46,063 nt of DNA from NCBI GenBank assembly GCA_024641005.1, contig JAHEDX010000030.1, positions 1 to 46,063 on the forward strand, written 5' to 3'. The stretch is from Acidimicrobiaceae bacterium. GTDB lineage: Bacteria > Actinomycetota > Acidimicrobiia > Acidimicrobiales > Ilumatobacteraceae. Below the pieces are notes generated by a model. It was not told the origin of the DNA and ran no database searches. It saw nothing but the letters and a program-made list of their open reading frames with translations. The translations under genes and the position numbers were made by a program. Positions 17,126 through 26,117 of this stretch are shown here, one piece after another. The stretch's first letter is position 1. Each line of letters opens with the position of its first letter.

Positions 17126-17728
17126 TCAGTCGCCGAGATCTCCGAGGTTGTAGTGCCGTCGGCAGAGCAGCTCGTAGCGAACGATGTCGCCGAACATCTT
17201 CTGCGCACCCGGATCGACCGTGTCGCCGACTACGACCGTCTCGCCCTCGTACACGACCATGTCGTTGACGACGCGCGCGTTGTGGGTGGCATGCGAACCA
17301 CACCAACAGCGCGCCTCGACCTGGAGTGCGACCCGCTCGTCGGCGATCTCGAGCATCCGTTTGGTGCCCTCGAAGAGCAACCCCCGGAAGTCGGTGATCA
17401 ACCCGAACGCATAGATGTCGACCTCCATGTCGTCGACGACCTTGGCCAGCTGATCACATTGCTCGACCGTGTAGAACTGCACCTCGTCGCACACGATGTA
17501 GTGCAGGGGCCAGTGGTCGACCGCCAGGGCGTGGATGTCGAGATCGGGCTCGACCTGGATCGCCGGCGCAGCGACGCCCAGCCGGCTGGTGACCTGCATA
17601 CCGTCGCGATCGAGGCGGGTGAGCAGGAGACCGTAGAGGTGGCGTGACGACAGGTTGTGATGGATCTGGAGCGCGAGCGTGCTCTTGCCAGAACCCATCG
17701 TGCCGAAACTGAACCGCAAAGTCGCCAT
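17126..17728 (-). CDS. tdk: Thymidine kinase (type II)
   Basis: Phosphorylates thymidine for dTMP salvage in the cytosol. The 200-residue product has the P-loop GTMGSGKST (residues 9-17), the DEVQF motif with catalytic Glu82, and the lasso-loop region FRGLLFEG. Two cysteine pairs (CWC near 141-143 and a cysteine at 189 with histidines) fit the structural zinc site of this family. A TAAGGT element (17740-17745) lies 11 nt before the ATG, giving at most a very short leader. It lies between two related membrane protein genes on the same strand, with no evident functional link. Confidence 0.93.
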   Translation of the reverse strand: MATLRFSFGTMGSGKSTLALQIHHNLSSRHLYGLLLTRLDRDGMQVTSRLGVAAPAIQVEPDLDIHALAVDHWPLHYIVCDEVQFYTVEQCDQLAKVVDDMEVDIYAFGLITDFRGLLFEGTKRMLEIADERVALQVEARCWCGSHATHNARVVNDMVVYEGETVVVGDTVDPGAQKMFGDIVRYELLCRRHYNLGDLGD

Positions 17729-17739
17729 GTCGGTGTGCG

Positions 17740-17745
17740 ACCTTA
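17740..17745 (-). promoter_or_regulatory. -10-like element of tdk
   Basis: TAAGGT on the minus strand, 11 nt before the tdk ATG, predicting a leader of about 4 nt. Confidence 0.35.
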
Positions 17746-17824
17746 CCGTGGGGGTGCCACCGTGCCGACGAGCGGAGTCCGTCGCCGAACGCCCGGTCGG
17801 CTCGCAGCGAGCGTCATCTCGCCA

Positions 17825-19987
17825 TCATGCCGCTGCGGTCGGCGACATCGGCACACCACCCGGGCGCGCCGGGACCGGTATCGCCAACTCGGGCGAGACC
17901 CGGATGGTGTCTTCGATCTCGGTGGCACACAACGACATCACCACGACCAGGACACTGGCGATGACCGCATCGGCGACGGCGAAGAAGGTCAACACCGGCA
18001 GTGAGTCGGTCTGAGTGATCGGCCGTTGCAGTCGGCCGATCCATGAGACCGCCACGAGCACCGGCAGGCCAACGGTCCACGCAGCCAGCGTGTAGCTCGC
18101 CAGCCCGAACCAGCGCTGGACACGGATGATCGTGAGCGCGCTCCACATCGCTATCGCTGTGGCAGGGATCAGCAACAGCAGGCTCGCTGTGCCGCGGGTA
18201 TCCCCGTCGACGACGAAGGAGACGACCGCCAGCGCAGAGACCGCCGCGAATCCGACCAGGCAGCCACGTCGACGAGTGTCGGTCGCCCCTGCGCGTCGAG
18301 CGTTCGACGAGACCGTCGCTGCCCAGAGGGGCACCATCGCGAGCGCCACGGTGAGGGCGGTGACCATGGCACGACGAGCCAGATCGATCGAGTCGACGAC
18401 GTCGAAGGGCAGGTGGCCGGCCTCGTCGACGACGGACGTGTCCAACGTGTCGCTGACGAGCCAGAGCGCTGTACCGGAGACAGCGACGAAGGCCCCGAGC
18501 AAGAGATATCGAACCGCCTCGAGTTGATACAGGCGCGGCGGTTCGGTACGCCGTCGGGGTTCGTCTCCCGTCGCGCCCGAGCGACGCGCCAGTTCAGCAT
18601 CGATCTCGGCACGACCTGCGCTGCTCACCAGCCGGCGCAACGTGCCGTCCCCGCCGGCGGCACCCTGCGCTGCCTCGTTGCCGAGACGCCGCCTGAGTGA
18701 CGAGAGCGGAAGTTCCGCGGTGCTCGCCGGTGGGCGTGGCGCTTGTGCCGCCTTCGCGAGGCGCGACGGCAGCGCCGCCTCGCGGTCGGGTGTGTCGGCG
18801 GGGCGAAGACCCGATTCGGGTCCGAACCGGGATCGAAGCTGTGCGATGACCGCGGACGAACCCTCGTCGCCCAACTGGCGCAGTGCGACACGGTTCTCGG
18901 CTCGCACCTGAGCAATCAATGATGTCACCGGAACGGTCGGCTCGACATGTCGCCCGGTTCCGACGGACACACCGCCGTGCGACCGACCCGTACTCTGTTG
19001 GCGGTCGACGTGACGTTGGACGAGTTCCCACCACACCTCGGGGTTGCCGGGATCGATACCTCTGAGCCGCAACACCCGATGGTCGTGGCGGGTTCCGAGC
19101 TGGGTGAGTCGATACGCCTCGGCGGAGTCGGCAGCACCGAGGATCATCCGCCAGACGAAGACGTTGGCTCCCAACGCCACCGCCGCCGCGAACCCGACGC
19201 CGACCAGGATGTCGACCGACCCACCGCTTCGATCGACGGTCGCCGGCCACACGGTCAACTGCCACCAGAGCAGACCGAACGCCGCGAGATCGAGCACGTA
19301 CGCGATCCCGAGCAACGGGTCGGAGCTGACGCGGGTCAATGTCGTCAGGACTCGGCGGATCAGCGCGAACGGACGCCACATGGCGATCGCGAACAGGAGC
19401 ACGATCGCCGGCGGTCGCGCGTCGAACAACTCGTTCGGCTCGAGCTGGACGATGGTCACGGCCAACAACCCGACCACCAGACCAGGGGCGGCCCAAGCGG
19501 AGATACACCGAGGGCGGGTCGGTCGACGGCCGTCGAGCAGCTTGAGGTTGCGGACCCTGCGATCGGACCAGATCATGCCGACGCCGAGCACCAGGACGGC
19601 GACACCGATGCCAAAACGTCCGACGGTGGTGACCAGCGAACCATCGTCGAAGCCGTCAGCGGCGCGTGACCTCGTCTCGAGCGCAGCGAATCCGACAGCG
19701 AACGCCCACAACACCGTGACGACGCGAGCGATGAGCATCAATCGATCTCGAGCCACCATCGATCCGAGTGTCGGTTCGACGAACTCCTCACCCGACAGGA
19801 GGGCTCGCTTCGCCTCCGCCTGCACCGGTAGTTGCTCGGCGGCTGTCGTGCCGGAGATCACGGGGGCAACTGGGGGCACCACCGCCGGGTTCGCGGGCGG
19901 AAGCCGCGGTGCTTCGCTGACGGGACCCACGGGCGCGCCATATGCCGGCGGCTCGTTGTTCGCTCCTGCCCCGGCCGACTCCGACAA
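17825..19987 (-). CDS. Large membrane protein with two copies of a multi-pass domain, hypothetical
   Basis: About 720 residues. A proline-rich N-terminus (to about 75) is followed by a first hydrophobic block (about 80-305) with LDLAAFGLLWWQLTVWPA. A soluble linker of some 200 residues follows (about 310-515; VWWELVQRHVDRQQ, VTSLIAQVRAENRVALRQL). A second hydrophobic block (about 520-700) then contains WAATVSSNARRAGATDTRRR. Both blocks resemble the 330-aa protein downstream of tdk. No known enzyme or transporter motif is seen. The start is uncertain: TTG at 19987 follows AAAGGGA at 6 nt and is preferred, while a TTG at 20041 is also in frame but overlaps a promoter-like TTGACG. Confidence 0.65.
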   Translation of the reverse strand: MSESAGAGANNEPPAYGAPVGPVSEAPRLPPANPAVVPPVAPVISGTTAAEQLPVQAEAKRALLSGEEFVEPTLGSMVARDRLMLIARVVTVLWAFAVGFAALETRSRAADGFDDGSLVTTVGRFGIGVAVLVLGVGMIWSDRRVRNLKLLDGRRPTRPRCISAWAAPGLVVGLLAVTIVQLEPNELFDARPPAIVLLFAIAMWRPFALIRRVLTTLTRVSSDPLLGIAYVLDLAAFGLLWWQLTVWPATVDRSGGSVDILVGVGFAAAVALGANVFVWRMILGAADSAEAYRLTQLGTRHDHRVLRLRGIDPGNPEVWWELVQRHVDRQQSTGRSHGGVSVGTGRHVEPTVPVTSLIAQVRAENRVALRQLGDEGSSAVIAQLRSRFGPESGLRPADTPDREAALPSRLAKAAQAPRPPASTAELPLSSLRRRLGNEAAQGAAGGDGTLRRLVSSAGRAEIDAELARRSGATGDEPRRRTEPPRLYQLEAVRYLLLGAFVAVSGTALWLVSDTLDTSVVDEAGHLPFDVVDSIDLARRAMVTALTVALAMVPLWAATVSSNARRAGATDTRRRGCLVGFAAVSALAVVSFVVDGDTRGTASLLLLIPATAIAMWSALTIIRVQRWFGLASYTLAAWTVGLPVLVAVSWIGRLQRPITQTDSLPVLTFFAVADAVIASVLVVVMSLCATEIEDTIRVSPELAIPVPARPGGVPMSPTAAA

Positions 19988-20014
19988 ACTCCGGTCCCTT
20001 TCGTTCGGGTGCCC

Positions 20015-20041
20015 AGTGTAGATAATTCTGGAGTTCGTCAA
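20015..20041 (-). promoter_or_regulatory. Possible promoter of the 720-aa membrane protein gene
   Basis: On the minus strand TTGACG (20041-20036) and TACACT (20020-20015), with a 15-nt spacer that is shorter than ideal. It would leave a leader of about 20 nt before the TTG at 19987. Confidence 0.3.
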
Positions 20042-20094
20042 GACAGCGAGAACCGCGCCCTGACCGCGCGACCGCCCGCACCATCAGCCGGGAC

Positions 20095-21882
20095 GTGATC
20101 GCGCGAGACTCGCCGGCGATGGGACCGACGGCCGCCAACAGACCGGAGCTGGCCGTCCGGTGGCTCGCCGACCGCTCGATCGGTCGCGGCGACGACACGG
20201 GTGTGGCACTGCGCCCAGGGATCGGCATCGCGCTCGCCGTGGCGAACGAGACGCTCGCTCTCGGCTCAGACGATCCCGGCGAGGTGCTGGAACTGATTCG
20301 CGCCATCGAGGTCGAGATCCAGCCACGATGGGTGTGGTGGGACCGTTCCACGGCCGACCCGATCGCACGAGGAGCCATCGAGATCGCGCGTTGCTGGGAT
20401 GTTCTCACGGTGCATCGGCTCCTCCACGGCGGTTGGCGCACATCGATCCCGATCGTCTGGGCATGGCTGCACGGGCTGTCGATCGACTCGCTGCCGGCGA
20501 TGGGCCAACTCGATCTGCTCGGCGCCCACGGGGACGAGGGCGACGACCCCGAGAATCCCGTTCGACCCGACCGACACCTCAGGCCGGAGTGGTCGAGCGG
20601 CGGGTGGGGTGACTCACCCCAGCGACTGGGGCGGTGGGCCACACTCGCTCTGGAGGCATCCCAGCTTCAGCGACGGTTGCTCGACGAGCGCCCTGATCCG
20701 GGGCGGGCGCATTCGACCGCCAGATCCGAGTCGGCCGCGGAGTTCCTGTGCGCCGAACTCACGCTGGAGGGGCTCCCCGTCGACGAGGGCGAAGCGGTAC
20801 GGATCATCGCCGATGCCGTGGGGCCGCGGCCGACCGACGAGGCCGACGCCGAACGTTTGCGCGCACGACGCGACGCCGAGGTACTCGGTCACCTGGGGCC
20901 GGGACCTGGCGTCGACCTGCGCAACCCCGCCGACGTGAAGGCCATGCTGCGCCGGGTGGCCGTAGATGTCCCCGATACCAGGGCATGGAGACTCGAGCAG
21001 CACCGCAACGATCATCCGATCGTGGAAGCCCTGCTGACCTGGCGCAAAGCCGAGCGAATCGCGACCACATACGGCTACCGCTGGCTCGACGAACACGTGC
21101 ACGGCGGCCGGCTCCGCGGAGAGTGGACGAGTTCGGACGGAGCGGCCGGCCGCATGACTGCATCCGCGGGGCTGCACAATCTGCCGGCCGAGATGCGCCC
21201 GGCCGTAGTGGCCGAAACGGGCCACGTCTTCGTACGCGCCGATCTCGGGCAGATCGAACCTCGGGTGTTGGCAGCCGTCTCGGGCGATGAGGCGCTGATC
21301 GCCGCGACCCAGGACGACGACCTGTACCAACCCATCGCGACCCGGCTTCGGGTCGAACGAGACATCGCCAAGGTGGCCGTGCTCGGAGCGATGTACGGCT
21401 CGACCACCGGCGAGTCGGCCAACGCACTGCGCGGTCTGGAACGCAACTACCCGACCGCGATGGGCCACCTCGAACAGGCGGCGGCAGCAGGCCGTGCCGG
21501 GGACGACGTGTTCACGGTAGGCGGCCGCCGCGTGCGGATGTGGTTCGACGACTCGATCGACGGCGACATCGACCGAGCACGCCGGGTGGCAGCGGCACGC
21601 GGCCGTTTCGCCAGGAACGCGACGATCCAAGGGGCAGCAGCCGAGTTCTTCAAGGTGTGGGCGATCATCGTGCGCGCCCGCGCCGCTGCGCTCGACGCCC
21701 GGATCGTGCTGTGCCTCCACGATGAACTGATCGTGCACTCACCCCGGGCCAACGCCGAGCAGGCGGCGGAGATGCTGCACGAGGCACTCGCCGAGGCCGC
21801 CTACCGGTGGTCGCCCAGCCGTGATGTCCGCTACATCGCCGACGTCAGCGTGATCGAACGCTGGTCGCAGGCGAAAGGCTGA
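20095..21882 (+). CDS. Family A DNA polymerase homologue (PolA-like, no 5'-3' nuclease domain)
   Basis: A 595-residue relative of DNA polymerase I. The three palm motifs are present in divergent form: motif A VRADLGQIEPRVLA (classical enzymes have DYSQIELR), motif B RDIAKVAVLGAMYGS and motif C LCLHDELIVHSP with the catalytic HDE. The O-helix lacks the usual phenylalanine of K-x3-F-G-x2-Y-G. The first 200 residues occupy the place of a 3'-5' exonuclease but show no clear catalytic acidic set, and no 5'-3' nuclease domain is present. Actinobacteria often carry such a second PolA-like protein, annotated as bifunctional 3'-5' exonuclease/DNA polymerase. The GTG at 20095 has weak support; ATG 20119 is an alternative. 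Confidence 0.82.
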   Translation: MIARDSPAMGPTAANRPELAVRWLADRSIGRGDDTGVALRPGIGIALAVANETLALGSDDPGEVLELIRAIEVEIQPRWVWWDRSTADPIARGAIEIARCWDVLTVHRLLHGGWRTSIPIVWAWLHGLSIDSLPAMGQLDLLGAHGDEGDDPENPVRPDRHLRPEWSSGGWGDSPQRLGRWATLALEASQLQRRLLDERPDPGRAHSTARSESAAEFLCAELTLEGLPVDEGEAVRIIADAVGPRPTDEADAERLRARRDAEVLGHLGPGPGVDLRNPADVKAMLRRVAVDVPDTRAWRLEQHRNDHPIVEALLTWRKAERIATTYGYRWLDEHVHGGRLRGEWTSSDGAAGRMTASAGLHNLPAEMRPAVVAETGHVFVRADLGQIEPRVLAAVSGDEALIAATQDDDLYQPIATRLRVERDIAKVAVLGAMYGSTTGESANALRGLERNYPTAMGHLEQAAAAGRAGDDVFTVGGRRVRMWFDDSIDGDIDRARRVAAARGRFARNATIQGAAAEFFKVWAIIVRARAAALDARIVLCLHDELIVHSPRANAEQAAEMLHEALAEAAYRWSPSRDVRYIADVSVIERWSQAKG

Positions 21883-21946
21883 CGTCATCGACCGTCGCGA
21901 TCGACTGATTTCGCCCCGCGAAGCGGCAACCGCCACGGCCCCTGAG

Positions 21947-21952
21947 TAGGGT
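21947..21952 (+). promoter_or_regulatory. Possible -10 of korAB
   Basis: TAGGGT in the 126-nt gap after the polymerase gene. It would give a leader of about 50 nt before korA. No -35 is recognisable. Confidence 0.25.
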
Positions 21953-22008
21953 GACAGGAAAGCAGCGATCCACCCGGCAAAGCCACCGGGCAAGGGGGAA
22001 ACACGACA

Positions 22009-23886
22009 ATGACCGACACGATTGACCGGTCCGAGGACGCATCGGTTCTCGACCGACTCGTGGTCCGCTTCTCTGGCGATTCCGGCGATGGCATGCAGCT
22101 CACCGGTGACCGATTCACCTCTGTGAGCGCCACGTTCGGCAACGACCTCTCCACACTTCCCGACTTCCCGGCCGAGATCCGCGCACCAGCGGGCACGGTC
22201 AACGGGGTGTCGAGCTTCCAGGTCCACATCTCCGACCACGAGATCACGACCCCCGGCGACGAGCCCAACGTGCTGGTCGCGATGAACCCTGCGGCGCTCA
22301 AGGCCGATCTGCATCGGCTCGAGAAGGGCGGCACGCTGATCATCAACGAGGACGCGTTCGACGAACGCAACCTCGAGAAGGCGCACTACACGTCGAACCC
22401 GCTCGACGACGGCACGATCAGCGGTTACCGGGTGATCAAGGTGCCGATGACTTCGATGACGAAAGACGCCTGCGAACCACTGGGTGTCAAGCCGCGCGAC
22501 GCCGAGCGTTCGAAGAACTTCTTCGCTCTCGGCCTGGTGTCGTTCATGTACACCCGACCGATCGAGCCGACGGTCGAATGGATCGAGGAACGGTTCGGCA
22601 AGAACGAAATGGTCGCCGGCGCCAACACGGCGGCGTTCAAGGCCGGGTTCCACTTCGGTGAGACCACCGAAGCCGTCGGGCACCGCTTCGAAGTTCGGCC
22701 CGCCAAGCTCCCCGCCGGCGAGTACACCAGCATCACCGGCAACACGGCGCTCGCATGGGGCCTCGTCGCCGCCGGTCAGCTCGCGAAACTGCCGATCACG
22801 CTCGGCTCGTACCCGATCACCCCGGCCAGCGACATCCTCCACGAACTGTCGAAGCACAAGCACTTCGGTATCCGCACCGTGCAGGCCGAAGACGAGATCG
22901 CTGCTGCCGGTATGGCGCTCGGTGCAGCCTTCGCAGGGCACCTCGGCATCACCACGACCAGCGGCCCCGGCGTCGCGTTGAAGAGCGAGACGATCTCCCT
23001 GGCGATCTCGATCGAGCTGCCGATGCTGATCATCGACATCCAGCGCGGTGGCCCCTCGACCGGATTGCCCACCAAGACCGAGGCGTCCGACCTCAACATG
23101 GCGCTGTACGGCCGCCACGGCGAGGCGCCGCTACCGGTGGTTGCGAGTTACAGCCCGGCCCAGTGTTTCCACGCCGCGATCGAGGCGGCGCGCATCGCGC
23201 TCAAGTACCGGACGCCGGTGATCCTCCTGTCCGACGGTTATCTCGCCAACGGCTCGGAACCATGGCAGATCCCCGATGTCGACTCGCTGCCCGACATCTC
23301 GGTGCCGTTCACCATCGAGCCCAACGGCACCGATGCCGACGGCAACCCGGTGTTTCTGCCGTACCTGCGCGACCCCGACACGCTCGCCCGACCGTGGGCC
23401 ATCCCCGGCACGCCCGGCCTGATGCACCGCGTCGGCGGCCTCGAAAAGGAAGACAAGACGGGCAACGTCAACTACACACCCGAGAATCACCAGTTGATGG
23501 GTGATCTCCGCCAGGCGAAGCTCGAGCGGATCGCAGCCGACTATCCCGAGACCGAGATCGTGGGCGACGAAGACGCCGAGATCTGCGTGCTCGGTTGGGG
23601 TTCCACCTGGGCCGCGATCCACTCGGCGGTGCAACGCCAACGCCGCGACGGCAAGAAGCTGGCGTGGATCCATCTCGAGCACCTCAACCCGCTCCCCAAC
23701 GACCTCGGTGACAAACTCAAGCGTTTCGACAAGGTGCTCGTGCCCGAGCTGAACCGGGGCCAGCTCTGCCAGCTCGTGCGCGGCAGGTACCTCATCGACG
23801 CCCAGCCGGTCAGCAAGGTGGCCGGGCTGCCCTTCCGTACCCGAGAGATCGAAGCAGCGATCGACGCAGCCAGGAGCGCACGATGA
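22009..23886 (+). CDS. korA: 2-oxoacid:ferredoxin oxidoreductase alpha subunit (fused gamma-alpha), probably 2-oxoglutarate
   Basis: With KorB, decarboxylates 2-oxoglutarate to succinyl-CoA and reduces ferredoxin. The 625-residue chain fuses a gamma domain (about 15-200; VRFSGDSGDGMQLTGDRF) to the pyrimidine-binding alpha domain (SYPITPASDILHELSKH; VQAEDEIAAAGMALGAAFAG; TTTSGPGVALKSE). A C-terminal domain has VLGWGSTWAAIHSAVQRQ and LEHLNPLP. Length and fusion fit the actinobacterial KorAB type that needs no delta-ferredoxin subunit. The ATG follows AGGGGGAAA. The stop overlaps the korB ATG (ATGA). Confidence 0.92.
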   Translation: MTDTIDRSEDASVLDRLVVRFSGDSGDGMQLTGDRFTSVSATFGNDLSTLPDFPAEIRAPAGTVNGVSSFQVHISDHEITTPGDEPNVLVAMNPAALKADLHRLEKGGTLIINEDAFDERNLEKAHYTSNPLDDGTISGYRVIKVPMTSMTKDACEPLGVKPRDAERSKNFFALGLVSFMYTRPIEPTVEWIEERFGKNEMVAGANTAAFKAGFHFGETTEAVGHRFEVRPAKLPAGEYTSITGNTALAWGLVAAGQLAKLPITLGSYPITPASDILHELSKHKHFGIRTVQAEDEIAAAGMALGAAFAGHLGITTTSGPGVALKSETISLAISIELPMLIIDIQRGGPSTGLPTKTEASDLNMALYGRHGEAPLPVVASYSPAQCFHAAIEAARIALKYRTPVILLSDGYLANGSEPWQIPDVDSLPDISVPFTIEPNGTDADGNPVFLPYLRDPDTLARPWAIPGTPGLMHRVGGLEKEDKTGNVNYTPENHQLMGDLRQAKLERIAADYPETEIVGDEDAEICVLGWGSTWAAIHSAVQRQRRDGKKLAWIHLEHLNPLPNDLGDKLKRFDKVLVPELNRGQLCQLVRGRYLIDAQPVSKVAGLPFRTREIEAAIDAARSAR

Positions 23887-24905
23887 GCGATACCGCCGTC
23901 AACCTCACCTCGAAGAAGGACTGGGCCAGCGACCAAGAGGTCCGCTGGTGCCCCGGATGCGGCGACTACGGGATTCTGCAGGCCGTTCAACAACTCATGC
24001 CCGAGTTGGGCATCATGCCCGAGAAGACCGTCTTCATCTCGGGCATCGGGTGTTCCAGCCGGTTCCCGTACTACATGAACACCTATGGCATGCACTCGAT
24101 CCACGGTCGTGCGCCTGCCATCGCCACCGGGCTCGCCGTCGCCCGCCCCGACCTCGACGTATGGGTGATCACCGGCGACGGCGACGGGCTGTCGATCGGT
24201 GGCAACCACCTCATCCATGCACTGCGCCGCAACGTGAACCTGAAGATCCTGTTGTTCAACAACCGGATCTACGGTCTCACCAAGGGCCAATACTCGCCGA
24301 CCTCACCGGTCGGCAAGGTCACCAAGTCGACCCCGTTCGGCTCGATCGACTCGCCGTTCAATCCCTTGTCGGTGGCGTTGGGTGCCGAGGCCAGCTTCGT
24401 CGCCCGCACCCACGACCTCGACCGCAAGCACATGATGGAGACATTCCGTGCGGCCCACGATCACCACGGCACCGCCTTCGTCGAGATCTATCAGAACTGC
24501 AACGTCTTCAACGATGGCCAGTTCAACGACATCACGAAGCGTTCGGTACGCGACGAGATGATGATCGATCTGGTGCACGGCGAGCCGATCCTGTTCGGCG
24601 CCGAACGTCAGCGTGGTGTGATGATGGGGAGTGACGGCTTCCTCCGGATCGTCGAGGTCGCCGATGTCGGCCTCGATGCGATCCTGGTACACGACCGGTA
24701 CCACTCGTTCCCGTCGCTCGCATTCGCGCTCGCCCGTCTCAATACCGACGACCACTCCCCCACACCGTTCGGCGTCTTCCGTGAGGTCGACCGGCCCGAG
24801 TACACGTCGGCGGTCGCCAACCAGGTCGCCGCCGCCAGCGAGAGCAAGGGCCCCGGCGACCTCGCCGATCTGCTGCGCAGCAACGGCACCTGGCACGTCA
24901 ACTGA
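23883..24905 (+). CDS. korB: 2-oxoacid:ferredoxin oxidoreductase beta subunit
   Basis: A 340-residue subunit binding thiamine diphosphate and a 4Fe-4S cluster. The N-terminal cysteines are in RWCPGCGDYG with a third in GIGCSSRFPYY. The thiamine diphosphate motif runs GDGDGLSIGGNHLIHALRRN to LLFNNRIYGLTKGQYS, and EIYQNCNVFND carries a later cysteine. The LTKGQ(Y)SPTS segment and neighbour gene favour the 2-oxoglutarate enzyme over pyruvate, but substrate is inference. The ATG overlaps the korA stop by 4 nt. The gene ends 8 nt from the convergent luciferase-like gene, with no hairpin between. Confidence 0.93.
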   Translation: MSDTAVNLTSKKDWASDQEVRWCPGCGDYGILQAVQQLMPELGIMPEKTVFISGIGCSSRFPYYMNTYGMHSIHGRAPAIATGLAVARPDLDVWVITGDGDGLSIGGNHLIHALRRNVNLKILLFNNRIYGLTKGQYSPTSPVGKVTKSTPFGSIDSPFNPLSVALGAEASFVARTHDLDRKHMMETFRAAHDHHGTAFVEIYQNCNVFNDGQFNDITKRSVRDEMMIDLVHGEPILFGAERQRGVMMGSDGFLRIVEVADVGLDAILVHDRYHSFPSLAFALARLNTDDHSPTPFGVFREVDRPEYTSAVANQVAAASESKGPGDLADLLRSNGTWHVN

Positions 24906-24912
24906 CGACGCG

Positions 24913-26043
24913 TCACGAAGCGAAACGCGGCATCACCTCGGCCGCGAACAAACCGAGGCTCGCCTCGAGCTGATCCGGGGAGTGGATCCCCTGTGGGACG
25001 AGCAGCATGCACTCGTTGATCGGCACGTTCGAGGCCGCCTGGGCGATTTCGGCGGCGATCGTGTCGGGGCTGCCGACGAGCAGCTTGGGCATCGCGAGTC
25101 CGAACGGCAACGACCAGCGGTTCCAGAACCACTCCATGTCCTCGAACTGGCGCTGTGCCTCAGCGTCGGTCTCGGCACAGATCATCAGACCGCCCCAGCA
25201 GGCCTGCTCGCCAGGGACGACCTCGCGTCCGTAGCGCGCCGCCGTCTGGTCGTAGGCGGACCAGATCGAACGATGTAGGTCGGGCGGACCCCCGAGCACG
25301 ATCGACTTGCCACCGTACCGACCCCAGAATGCCGCCGTGGAGGCCGACCCGGTGAATCCCGAGTACAACCGAGGATGAGGACGCTGATACGGCTGCGGGG
25401 CGATACCCACTTCTCGAATTCTCATGTCGGTGTCGACACCGGCGCCGAGTTCGGAGTACACGGCGTGTTCGTGGGGGTTGCGATCGCACGCAGGGATCGT
25501 GAAGTACTCGCCGTCGTACGAGAACGTGTCGTTGGTGAGCGCCGTCACGACGATGTCGACGAACTCTTCGAAATACCGACGGTTGCGTTCGTCGTCAGGG
25601 CCACCGCGGTTCCAGAAACCGACGGCGCCCACGTCTGGCCGGACCTTGAAGTTCTCGACCCACCGGGCCTGGTAACCCCGCACCAGACCCACCCCGAAGC
25701 GGCCACGGTGCATGTGATCGAGCGTGGCGATGTTCTCGGCCACCCGCAACGGGTGATGAGTGGTCGATACGAAGCCGCAGGTGATGATGCGCAGACGCTC
25801 GCGGTGCTGCCCCAACCACATCGACAGCAGTCCCGGATCGTTGGCGACCTCGAACCCCTCGATCTGGAGATGATGCTCAGGATGACCGACGCCCGCGTAG
25901 CCGTGGTCGTCCGCGAATCGAACGAGGGCACCCAACTCGTCGAGCATCCGCTGATACAGGTCGCCTCGCAGCCCGGCACGGCCGACCTCGAGCTCGGCGC
26001 GACGACCCACCGTCGCGTAGACGAAGATGTCGAATTCCATCAT
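24913..26043 (-). CDS. Luciferase-like (LLM class) flavin-dependent oxidoreductase
   Basis: A 376-residue member of the bacterial luciferase superfamily, using reduced FMN or F420. Typical segments are the N-terminal strand FDIFVYATVG, GHPEHHLQIEGFEVANDP, an early conserved block TCGFVSTTHHPLRVAENIATLDH, RGRFGVGLVRGYQ and the C-terminal LLVGSPDTIAAEI. Substrate is unknown. It begins 74 nt after the ferredoxin reductase on the same strand and is probably in its transcript, so it could act on the same compound. The start may be at 26043 or the adjacent ATG at 26040, since both codons are ATG. Confidence 0.87.
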   Translation of the reverse strand: MMEFDIFVYATVGRRAELEVGRAGLRGDLYQRMLDELGALVRFADDHGYAGVGHPEHHLQIEGFEVANDPGLLSMWLGQHRERLRIITCGFVSTTHHPLRVAENIATLDHMHRGRFGVGLVRGYQARWVENFKVRPDVGAVGFWNRGGPDDERNRRYFEEFVDIVVTALTNDTFSYDGEYFTIPACDRNPHEHAVYSELGAGVDTDMRIREVGIAPQPYQRPHPRLYSGFTGSASTAAFWGRYGGKSIVLGGPPDLHRSIWSAYDQTAARYGREVVPGEQACWGGLMICAETDAEAQRQFEDMEWFWNRWSLPFGLAMPKLLVGSPDTIAAEIAQAASNVPINECMLLVPQGIHSPDQLEASLGLFAAEVMPRFAS

Positions 26044-26117
26044 CCACCACTCTCGCCCAATCGGACCGGACGGGGCGAGTCGTCGAGAGCCGCCGGCCCG
26101 ATCCGAGGCGGGGCGGG

